DNA from: Ooceraea biroi
Lineage: Eukaryota > Arthropoda > Insecta > Hymenoptera > Formicidae
DNA: 64,000 nucleotides
Direction of reading: 5' to 3'
NCBI RefSeq assembly: GCF_003672135.1
Contig: NC_039507.1
Coordinates: 3,611,624-3,675,623, forward strand
The notes beneath the pieces are model-generated. The model was not told the DNA's origin and ran no database searches. It was given only the letters and a program-made list of their open reading frames with translations. This document shows positions 13,251 to 23,812 of this stretch, piece by piece; the stretch's first letter is position 1, and each line of letters starts with the position of its first letter. Position numbers and translations under genes: made by a program.

Positions 13251-16200
13251 GAGCCGTATCGCGCCTCGATCAAAGGGCCTTTAATTGAAAGAAACGCAGG
13301 AAGCAATTTCGCGAGTCAATAAAGGCAAAGAGCGCGAGGATACTGCGCTGTCGGCGTTCCCCTCGGTCTTCATTTAAATCTGCCTATTTTTTGCGAAATC
13401 CAATATCAATGCGAATGCAAAGCAGGATTGTTAAGTACGGTACTTTGATATCTCAGCGATTCTATTTTGGATTATGTAAGGAGACTGTTACAATTCCTAC
13501 CTGATATATGTAGGTATTTCGGTTACATTCACTTACGTCCTGTCTCATGATTGGATGGATCTAAAGTTCAATTCAAGGATCGGATTTGGGAGATACTAAG
13601 AGAAGGAGAGAGACAATCATTGAATGTCTCTTTGCTTAACGAAATCTGATATTGATCGAGGAAATCAATATTTGCCTAACATGTAACATTTACTGATTTG
13701 TAATTTTGTTTTATTGTTTCTAATACTCTCTGAGCCGATCCGATTGTGTAATTAATCTAAATTCGAATCATCCATGAGATATTGATTGAAAAGATGCAAT
13801 AAATAATCGCTAATTTTTGATTATTTCGCTAGAGAAGACTCGGAATTTAGCAATATTTTATATTAATTATTGATTAATTTCAATAGTCAGCAAATCAATA
13901 AGATCGAAAAACGGAAAGACGTCGAGATCGATTACATTATTTGAAATTGCTGTATCGGCCGGATGAGCGAGGGATGAAAAATGCAAAGAAAGGTAGAGTT
14001 TAAGCGAGCCAGAAACGTGCGAATGCACGTGAGGAGGATGGTGTCAGTGAGGTCGGGGCGAGGTCGGTGAGAATCGAGAGTTCGTTTGTTCGCCGCGCAA
14101 CGGAAATGCACGCTGGACACGGAACGACGGAAGGGAGAGCGTGTACGTGAGGCGCTCTCCAGGTCCGCATAATGGGAAAATCGATTAAGAGCCGTGCAAG
14201 TTGCAAGTAGCAAGGTGGTCGGCCAAGGTGTCGTGGGTACGTTGCGCGCACTGTCTCGGCCAGTCCGATTCACGCGTGACAGAAACCAGGCCGAGTTTCA
14301 AGGCGAGCAGTCGATGACAGGTTTAAATGCGTCAGCGAGTAATCATGCGGACGCTTCTTTAAATATTTAAATAAGATTGATTATGAAATTTTTAATCGTT
14401 TACATATAATATTCCAATGTTAATTGTATTATATATGCAAAAGAACAAGTACACGTGAACTTTTTGGGTAATGTGGTGTTCATTGTAACGCGCAAATGAG
14501 GCTCTTGTCTCTTGGTACGTTGCGTTACGTAAGAATACACGTGTCATCGAAATCGCGTATTCGAGCCACCGTCGCATACCTCGTCGGCATTCATGGCAGA
14601 ATCGCAGAAATAATATTTACATATTCATAGTAGTTCTCTCGCGTGCACACGCGTGCAACGTTTGCGGGTGTTTGTGGATTTTGCTCTAGCGAATCCGCCA
14701 GATTACCCGCGCGTTATGTTTCTTATCGGCAACTCTCGATGACTCGATGCAGTTTTCTAGGAGAACACTATTTTGCGATAGCGACTCTACGGTTTTATTT
14801 ATGAGGAGAATCGATGTAAGAAAGATTTTGCGTAATGTAAAATTGATATTCCAAATCTTTATTCTCTTTGTGTTTAAAAATTATATCTCTTCATAAAGTT
14901 TTTACTTAAATGTATTTTTTTCTCCTCTATCAAAATATTTAGAGAAAAGACACGACTAAAATCATGAATATATAATAGTACAAGTTGGTATATTCTGCCT
15001 AACTCAATTATTTGGCGGAAATTTGATCTTTCCATAATCTTAAAGGATCTCGTCTAGTTAGTTTGCCGAGTATATGAGTATTATCGAGCAGTTAGGTGGA
15101 AGTTTCTCAGTGTTCTTTGCAACCGGCATTCCACAATGACTCACGTCGTTACTTAGTGACATTCTACGCTAAATCGATTCGCGAAACAGCATGGATGCTA
15201 TAGAATAGCCTTTCATATATCAGAGACTCTCGATAATTAAATGGCTGTGTTTAATTTCCACCTATTCGAATCTCTGAAATAAACCGAACAGTTTAATATA
15301 ATAATGTTCTAAGTAAAATACAAAAATACAATGAATTTAAATAAAATGTCGCGAGTTGCTTTTTATCACATTCATTATAATAGTATTTTCGATTACAACG
15401 AGATATGTACGTATCTTTGTTTATTGACAGTTGCGTGAGAATTTAAGATAAAAGTTTCTAGAAAGTTTGAGCGCAGGAACAGATTTTGGAGCAGTTGACG
15501 AGTACGCAATATTCGAGAGTCAATCCTAGGAAATGCTGACATGCAGATTTGATCGATCAATAGTAAATTTCCGTGTGTGATGGACAATATAAGTGATTCT
15601 AAAGCGTGGCATGGCGGATACATCCGTGACGGATGCGCATACAAAATTGTGCACCCACGATACTCTTTTCTTGCCATTTCGAATAGCATTATCGATAAAC
15701 AGCTTGCAGCTCGCGATGACGTCGGTCACACCTCGAACACGTGTGCACATGCACGGCAACGAGCTGTGCAATGTGCATAGAGACATCGACGTTTGTCGTT
15801 ACGTTTACGGAATGATCGATGCGCTTCTCGAATTCGTCGCGATACGCGCCGATCGATATTACGTAAAGTGCTTTTTGAGACTGAATGCCGACGCTGAAGC
15901 GAGCGTTTTCGATAAGTACCATCCGCCGCCTATGGAATTCACGAAAGTTCAATAACGGGGTGCAATACACAAGTACGTAGATTTATTCACACGTGTGCGG
16001 CGTCAAGACTTACACCGCTCGTATTTTTGACAGAAATTTTATTAATAGAAAACCTGCAAGACAATTTTTGATCACTGATTAATTGACTAAATGTAAAAAA
16101 TGATTAATGTTAAATTAAATTGTTCACTTAATTTTGCACAAGAACAAATTGACATGAATCCTATGTGTTCATAGAGTGATCGCAATTGCTAGCGTAAAAT

Positions 16201-16763
16201 TTGACATCGAGAAACGTAGAAGAAAGAAGGAAGAACTGCAAGTCCGGTTCGTGTAAATCATATGAGATGCTTCCAAGTATATTTGCTTTCTACTTCTTCG
16301 TTCAGCTGGGCTAAGGCTCGATCGTGTCGCCATTGAGCTGAAGCGTCTATAAATATATAGCGATCGAAGTGTGTAACACACTCAAGGATATGGGAGGCTG
16401 CGTGCGATGAAATGAAGAATGTATTGGACAATTGTTTTCGGCAGGTGTTTCTGATGTCGTCAAATTGTATCGATTATTTGAAACAATAAATCGACGAAAT
16501 ATTACACACGAAATATAGACTATATAAATTTCCGTCAACTGTCATTATTTCATGGCAACAATACATGCACGTTTAAATAAAATGCTGATTAAATATGAAT
16601 CTTGCATTTAGAACATTCAACTCTCTGCCATACGATACCTCCTAAGCCATTCTCATCAGTATCATCAAAATCTCTTTTCATATTACCCGACCTGTCATGG
16701 AAAGGGTAATGATACCTAATTCCGAGACTGAAATAATTCCGGTCGTTCCGACGCTCCCGCTGG

Positions 16764-16780
16764 AGGGTTCAATGACGTCG
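16764..16780. promoter_or_regulatory. CRE-containing 17-mer, copy 1
   Basis: AGGGTTCAATGACGTCG contains TGACGTC, the core of a cAMP-response element. The same 17 bases recur at 17004-17020, and the preceding bases are also similar. Confidence 0.4.
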
Positions 16781-17003
16781 TCGAGTACACACATTCGTAC
16801 ATACGCTGTGGCGAAAGCACAACGGCAAGTCGGAGAAGACAGCGACGTCTGTCGCACAGGCACAACCAGCAGGTCTGACGAAGTGCAATTGACGAAAGTT
16901 GCGGTCGTGTGTTCGCGCGGTCGTAAGTAATGGGACCAGCTAATTGCCAAGGTAGCGGAAGCTCCTGGTCGGAGCCTCTTCCCTCATCAAGCGCGCCCGC
17001 GAC

Positions 17004-17020
17004 AGGGTTCAATGACGTCG
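17004..17020. promoter_or_regulatory. CRE-containing 17-mer, copy 2
   Basis: Exact second copy of the 17-mer at 16764-16780, same strand, 240 bases away. Confidence 0.4.
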
Positions 17021-18600
17021 GCCAGGCGGGGAGTCGAGCTCCGGGGGCACCCGGTATGCATGCACACATCGCGGCGAATGCGGAGCGTGTCTGTACGGGC
17101 CTTGAAAGCCTCAGCGCGTTTCATCGATATCGTTCGCATAGGCTTACCTAGGACGGGCATCGAATCGATCTTATGCCGTCAGCGGTATCGCCGAGTTAGC
17201 CCGAACTGTGCGAACCACGAAGAGACGCGGACACACGCGAACGGAATATCAATCGCGGGATCAAACGCTTTTAAGGAACATCGTAGCCCGCGACTTCGAT
17301 CGTCGCCACGAACAATCAACGATCGTCGCCGATCTGTTCTACGGCTCATCGAAAAATGTGCAACGGTCTTCTGATCCTCATCCTAAACCACGCACGCAGC
17401 CTTAATACGGGATTGTATTGAGATGTTGATCATGAGAGGCGCGCGAACCAGATGGTCATGACTTGTCATTAAATGTATGCACAATATGTAGAATCTTTTA
17501 AGGTCAGGGAAGAAAGAAAGAGAAACAGAGAGAGGTATCTTCTTTAAATATAGAAAATTTTTTTATTTTTGTATTATTGATATTGTCAAACGTAAATATC
17601 CATTTTTTCATTTTTAGCGTGTTACAGAAACTCGAACAGCATATTCTACAACAACGGTCATGAAAAAATACAATTATCCTGGGTATAATTCCTGCAATGC
17701 GGTAACGAGTCCGCACCTCGAAATAAAATCGCGAGAACTGAAATGTATAGTATAACACATGTGTTACTGTAAAATTCTCGGTGGAATTATATCGGTCTTT
17801 CTCCGGAAACGCGATCGAATCAAAGTCAGGTACGAACAGTTCGTGAATTTACGACGACGGGCGCGCGGAAGGGTTTGGCGCACGACCGAATATAAAATAT
17901 GCAATATTCTCCTTCCGGACAGCCGCGCGCGCCGGCAGAGGTGGCGGACGTGCGATGTAGTATATACCGGTCTCGAGTCTCTTTCTGCGATCTGGCATAA
18001 GTAAATTGCACCTGTGCGAAAGAAAGATCAGGCACGTTCGGCACACTCTCGCCTCCCGTCACGTGACCGCTACCGGGAGCGAGTGTCCTCGTACTTGTTT
18101 CTCATTATTGCGCGCGACGTAGAGTATAATTTTGCTTTGGGTCAACTGACCGCGCTGGAAACGCGGACAAACGGACCCGAGGGAATAAATGTCCCTCCAT
18201 GATGGCATCTTTCTTATTTTATCGTTAATCCTTCCGAGTGGATCGTGTATTTCGACCCTGCTTCTTGCTAATTGAAGAGAATGAGTGCATCATGTGACCG
18301 AGCAATCTCGAGCTCCTAATTTACCATCTTCTTACGTATCTCTTTGCGATCAATTCTCAGATATACCATTGCAAAATGCATACATACCACTTATGAACCG
18401 TTTCCATAATCATCGCTCGAATGTAAGGTAAATGCTAGGTTTAAACGATTTCTATAGATACGATAGGTCATCGAACCATTTCTTATTACATTCTTGTAAA
18501 CGATATTTCGGGATACAAACTCTTGCGAGTATTCGCGCGGAGAGCAGCATAGATTTAACGAAATTAACGAGGGTGTCGGAACAGAGGAAAGAAATAACTA

Positions 18601-19319
18601 GCTAATTAGGTGATGTTTGGTCTTCGAGAGCTGAGACAAACTTACACGCGCGCGCGCGCTAGGGCGGATGTCTCGGCTACGAAGGCGATGGAGTGGCGGA
18701 GTTTCGCGATGAACCCAAGAGGGAATCGGGAAGGTAGGACACGGGGGAAAGAGGACGGGAGGGAAGAGGGCGAAGGTGGCCAGCAACGGATGGAGGGTGG
18801 GTTAAGAGGGGCGATGGCGCAAGGATGTGGAGACCGCTGAGACGGAAGGAGGCGAGAGAGCGAGAGGAAGTGGGCCGAGGAACGAGGATAGGGCGAGTGG
18901 AAAGGACGAGGTGTCCGCGGGGGCGGATGAAAGGACGCTTACCAGCTACTACCTATTGATCGCCAATTCTTTTTCTCTTGTTGCATATTAGGCGCACTCT
19001 CTTCCTTCTTTCTCCTTCACCCTTTCTCTCGCTCCTGTACGCTTTCTCTCTCTCGCTCTGTCTTTCTCTTTCCCTCTTGCACCCTGCGCTCCCCCTCGTC
19101 GCGTCTCGCAGCCCCCTCGCAGCCGTAGAACGCGCGAATCCGCCCCTATAGCCACCCTCTCGCGTCCTACCCTTCCTCCTCTTCCTCCTCCACCTCTTCC
19201 TCGTCCTCTTGCACTTCCTCCACCTCCTCTCTGCTCGTGTCGCCTCACCGCGCGAGAGAGTGCAAGCCACCCCTACCACCCATCTACTACCTACACCGTC
19301 GGCCCTGACGCTCTTCTTA
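18601..19319. other. CpG-rich purine-then-pyrimidine block upstream of Mblk-1
   Basis: A (CG)n-like run near 18646-18660, GA-rich from about 18710 to 18920, then CT-rich from about 18970 to 19225. It lies 1.5-2.2 kb before the Mblk-1 ATG and may be part of the promoter region. Confidence 0.5.
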
Positions 19320-19830
19320 CCGGCAATGTTTCATTTCGAGCAGCAGCAGTACCCTTCCTGTTTCGGGATAGGGTCGGCGGCCGCCCACTCCGCTTTTTGC
19401 ACGCAGGTGCGACGGGATCGGCGAGGATTCGTGGTGTCTCTTCACCGCGACGCGATGTAGTCGTAGATAGGATAGGCATGTCGAAGGTTATCGATGCGTG
19501 GCTAAGTAGGACATAAGAAGTTTAACTTCTTAAGTCTTTTCTGCAAGAGTACCAACGTGTAATACGATAAACTGAGCGAGGGTACCGCCGTGAGAAAGGT
19601 CAGGAGAGGGAAATTATCTTATAAGACGCGAGTAGTCTCACGGGACCACACAGATCTTCTGACCGAGCGCGATCTCGTTTCTGTTTCAGATAGCGAGCGG
19701 CGATCCGCCAACGTCTTCGTCTTCTCACTGACGGTGAGAGGACGAGCAGAGAGAGAGGTGCCGTAGGAGCCAGTCACCAGTAGGAGAATTCGGCAGTAGA
19801 AAGGGGAGAGGATCTCCGTGCGACGGACGG

Positions 19831-19850
19831 ACACACACACACACACACAC
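19831..19850. repeat. (AC)n microsatellite in the probable 5' leader
   Basis: 20 bases of AC repeat. Confidence 0.9.
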
Positions 19851-20192
19851 AGCCAGTCGAAAGAAGGAGGGAGGCAGGGCGGCAGGGTGGCAAAGGGATA
19901 GAGAGATAAAGAGGGCGAGTGTGCGAGACAGGACGCGCCGCCGGCGACAGACTGCACTCTCGTGGTGTTCAGGGCGCAAGCGTGCACGTGTGTTGTGCGT
20001 TTCCGTACCCTAACCCTGTCCCGCTACCTGGGAGGAGTAGCGTGGTCGTCGTCCCTCCGCGGCTACATCCCCACCTCGCCGCCGTTGCCGCCGTTGCCGC
20101 CACCGCCAGCGACACCGACGCCGACGCCGCCGTCGGCTCGCCATCCCTCCGACGCTTGCGGAGGAGCGCCGCGCCGCGTTACGGCCGACGAA

Positions 20193-20227
<35 letters not shown>

Positions 20228-20500
20228 AACGACGACGACGACGACAAGATCCCCACCGCCATCGCCGCTACCACTACATCGGTGGCCCCCGACGACGACG
20301 ACGACGACGAAGACGACAACGACGACGACGGTGACTTCGGTCGCTTCTGCCGACGCGTTACGTCACGCGTGACGTCGCACCCGGCAGCGCGCACGTTAGC
20401 GCGGCGACGTGTATACGCGCGCTACCCTTCTCCCCCTCACGCACGTCTCACGTTTACGGCGCGCGCTGAAAATAAGAGGAACGTCGGTGGAAGAGGAAGA

Positions 20501-20531
<31 letters not shown>

Positions 20532-20814
20532 CAGGCGGAAGAAGAGGGGCTCAACGAGGGTGGGAGCGACGAGGGGAAGAAGGAGGAAATCGGAAAGAGG
20601 CGCGGAAGGGAAACTAGGACCGTAGGGGTGGCAGAAGGGGGTAGGTGGGAGTGCAAGAAAGAGGAAGAGGAGGCGCAGGAGGACGACGACGAGGGCGACA
20701 ACGGCGACGACGACGACGCGGCGGACGGAGGAGCGCAGGCGGCGGAGGGGGTGGACATCCACGCGGGAACACGAGGCAGGCGCACCCGGCCGGCACGCGC
20801 ACACACATCCTAAG

Positions 20815-20820
20815 ATGTGA
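20815..20820 (+). promoter_or_regulatory. Start-stop upstream AUG (ATGTGA) before the Mblk-1 start
   Basis: An ATG followed directly by TGA lies eight bases before the main ATG at 20829. It has A at -3 (TAAGATG), a usable initiation context. Minimal AUG-stop elements are known to hold ribosomes and reduce downstream initiation in other genes. A role here is inference and depends on this interval being in the mature leader. Confidence 0.5.
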
Positions 20821-20828
20821 TTTCAAAA

Positions 20829-20922
20829 ATGGCGGATTGCCCCTATGCCCGCTGCATACAGGAACGCAGACACATCCGACGGGAGCTGCTACGATGGACA
20901 AAGAATATGGTCTTCGTAGTCG
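20829..20922 (+). CDS. Mblk-1: Mblk-1 coding exon 1 (N-terminus, residues 1-31 plus one base)
   Basis: The ATG at 20829 sits in a good insect context (CAAAATGG), with an in-frame stop at 20811-20813 just upstream. The peptide opens MADCPYARC and continues as a basic amphipathic helix ending NMVFVV. It matches the honey bee Mblk-1 N-terminus as I remember it, and resembles the vertebrate LCORL start (Cys-x4-Cys then an Arg-rich helix). The exon ends in one base (g) before a near-consensus donor, GTGAGTAA, at 20923. It joins exon 2 to make a Gly codon, reading VVG-LERVAEELMG. With only 31 codons and 21.7 kb to the next exon, ab initio annotation could easily miss it. Confidence 0.9.
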
Positions 20923-21415
20923 GTGAGTAAACCGAGCCGTTACCAATGACCGCGATGAATCGTGTTCGTACGTATTTAACTTACATAAGCGCGATGGTAT
21001 GTCGCATGTACATGTACCAGTGTGTACGTACATATGTATATTTCTATACGATGCGTAAGAAAAGTATCTTCGCAAAATATACATGCGTGCATCAGCATGC
21101 ACTGCAATTGATCACTCGCGCGAGAGAGGCATGTCGCCGCGTGCTTGAATGTGTGTACTTGCGTGTGTGTGCGGCGAGAATCATATATATATATTATATA
21201 TATGTGCACAGTTGAAGCGTATGGATGTATATGTTACGTACGTTTGCCTACGTTCCACGCGGTGATTCCGGTGTGTGTCGGCAGTACATAGAGTAGCAGA
21301 AGCGCGAGTTCTCTATTAGTGTGCGAACGTGGAGTGCAAGCGAGAGAGATCGAAAGAGAAAGAGAGAAGCGATGAGAAAGAGAGAACGAACGGGAGAGAG
21401 AGAACGAGAAAGAGC

Positions 21416-21457
<42 letters not shown>

Positions 21458-23764
21458 AACACGCTGGTGGTTGAGACCTGTTGCGAACCGAAACGCCGAA
21501 TCCTGGCTGACTATGTGCCAGGCGTGACTCCTACTCGCGCCTGTACGTTCAACAGGGTGGTACCACGTTGCCGGAAAATCCGATAATATTCTGTGAGTAG
21601 TTTCCCGTGCGGTTTTCCGTTTTCGCGTGCGTGCGTGCGTCTAAGAAATCGAAACTTCTGTTGATTTATTTACGGAACGAATAATTACGGTCTTTTGCAT
21701 CTTCAGGAAATCATATCTCAAATATATCTGTGCTACGCAACAGGCAATTAAACGTCTTGCAGCAATGTGGGAGCAGTCATTTCATAATTAGAGAAAATTA
21801 TAGTACGTCTTGTGATTGCAGCATACTTTTTCGCGACAGGTTTTGATCTTGCATGACACAGTTTTGTGCTCAAAATTACTTTTCTGAAAACTTAGGTAAT
21901 CTCATGTGACAGAATAGATAATTATTACTTTCTTTAAAAATGGTAATCGATACTTGGTCTGAGTATAAAGATTAAAGTTCACGTTCGGGTAGCACTTGAT
22001 ATACCCGTCCAATTTATTCGGTATCGGAAATGAATTTGGCAACGCAGAAACAAAACTGGAATCGTAGCTCAGAGTGGTTCGTAGTGTCAATGACCCCATT
22101 AAAGTAACGTGAGATTCGTGGCACTCGAGCGAAAGCTAAATCGTCTCCCGTTCCCTCGAATTTTGACGTTGGCAGATCAGCACGGCGTCTTCGTTATCGC
22201 TGCAGGAAGCTACAACAAGAATTAGGCGCCGCGCGTGCAATTTCCCTCACGGAGAAGGGTGGCGAAATCAGGCTCGCGAGACACAGTCACGACCCCTCCG
22301 CACCCGCCCTTCCACATCGGCGGCGCTTACCCCTCGGCGGGTCGGCGTCACTGAGGGGTGGCAGGCGGAAGCATCGTCAGACGCGCGGAGAATACTGCAC
22401 AAGCTGCGTGCCTTGACCACAGACAACCGAGCGATCCCGGCCGCCGCCCGAAACCTTCTTTTCTTCTTCTTACAGCCTTCCGCCTTCTCTCCCTCCTACC
22501 CCCTTTTTCCACCCTCTCTCTGCATCCCTCCGTTGCCTTCCCGTCCCCCACCAACCCTCCTCCTCTTTCTCCATCTCCTCCTTCTCCACGACTTCCCCTT
22601 CTTCGCCTTTCGGTTAGTTCGTCAAGGGGCGAGCTCCGGTACTCGCAGAAGGCACGTTTCCGCACGCGTCGGTGTTGCGTGCACTCGCCGTTACGCTTCT
22701 TCCTCCACTTTTGTGGCCTCTCCCGCCCTCCAGTGTCCCATCGCGGATCCCCTTCCTTTCTCTCTCTATCTCTCTCTCTCTCATCCGTTCTTACACCCTC
22801 CGTGGTCCACCTCTCGTCTTCCGCCACCGTCGCCACCACCACCTCTCGTTCGCGTCGCTCCTCATTTCGGAACGCAGCTGCCGCCGGTGGTCGAGAAATT
22901 TTCGCGAATCCTTCCTTGAGGCGCCCTTTCTCCACCCGCCCCGCCTTCCTCCTTTTCTCCTAGCGAGCCATCGCGTCCCTTCCTACTTTCTCTCCCGTAT
23001 TTCATCTTCGTTCTTTGCATCGAAGAGGTCCTAAAAAGGGAGGCTGACAGTGGAAGTTCGACGAAGAGCGGAGGAGGGTGGATTGGCCGGGCGGGGGAGA
23101 GGACGAGGGGCGACACGAGTTGCGTGTGTGCGCCGCGTTCCTCTGCCTCTCCTCTCGAGACTTCCACGATCTTGGAGGATCGACCAGTGCGCGTTCGGGA
23201 TAGGGTGACGGAGGGTGGTACCGGCTTTCGAAATCTCGGTGCTACTCCGAGCGGTACGCGCGAGTGCATGCACATATCGTCGGCCGTAGTGACGGCGCAT
23301 CACGACGCGTCGGGACGCCAGACGATCGGGAGACGAGAGTGTTCGTTAACTAAGGAGGGTGATCGTGCGGGCGCCGAGGTGGACGACAATCGACACCGGA
23401 TAGACTGAGGAGGGGCGAAAGTGTCAGTTCCGTGAGTGAGTTCTAAAGGCGGTGGATCGTTGGAAAGAGAGAGAGGTCGTCGTCCTTTCTCGCGGACAGC
23501 TTCCGAAGTTGAGGGAACTGTTGCTCCGCCGAGGCGGCAGATCTCTTCGCCCTTCGGAGGAGTAGTTACACCTGTTACGCGCGCGTTGTTTTCGCCCTTA
23601 CCGGTGCGATCGGAGATTCGACGAGTTTCGAGAGTGCGAGCGCGGAGGAGAGTGCACGGGAGTGCATCGTACGGTATCCGTCACGCGTCACGGTAATCCT
23701 CGCCGTCGGCTCGCACGCACGTAATTGCGCGACATCCGACTGCCGACGAGAAGTAGCGAGAAAA

Positions 23765-23812
<48 letters not shown>

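Larger units (their letters stand above)
13251..18600. other. Intergenic DNA with a duplicated CRE-like motif
   Basis: AT-rich to mixed. The interval about 16690-17400 is more GC-rich and holds the two copies of the AGGGTTCAATGACGTCG motif. No gene supported. Confidence 0.5.
19320..20828 (+). promoter_or_regulatory. Probable promoter and 5' leader of Mblk-1
   Basis: GC- and CpG-rich DNA leading directly to the exon 1 ATG. It contains an (AC)n run (19831-19850), long GAC/GACGAC trinucleotide tracts (20194-20245 and 20291-20332) and GAGGAG-rich sequence (20484-20535). Several frames are open only because of this composition. I could not fix a transcription start; a TTATAAG at about 19619 is a weak TATA candidate. 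That part of this block is transcribed as 5' UTR is inference, from its proximity and the lack of an obvious acceptor immediately upstream of the ATG. Confidence 0.4.

Noticed and set aside
16716..17069. A 117-codon minus-strand frame with an internal repeat (TSLNPVAGA and TSLNPPAGA)
   Set aside because: The repeat is explained by the duplicated CRE-containing DNA motif rather than by a protein repeat.
17080..17990. Two + strand frames that both contain the peptide TGLESLSA (near 17100 and 17970)
   Set aside because: The underlying DNA differs at many positions and the flanking residues do not align; most likely coincidence.
22348..22963. Overlapping open frames of about 200 codons on both strands
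   Set aside because: Same compositional cause: pyrimidine-rich DNA has few stops, and the products are low complexity without a family.
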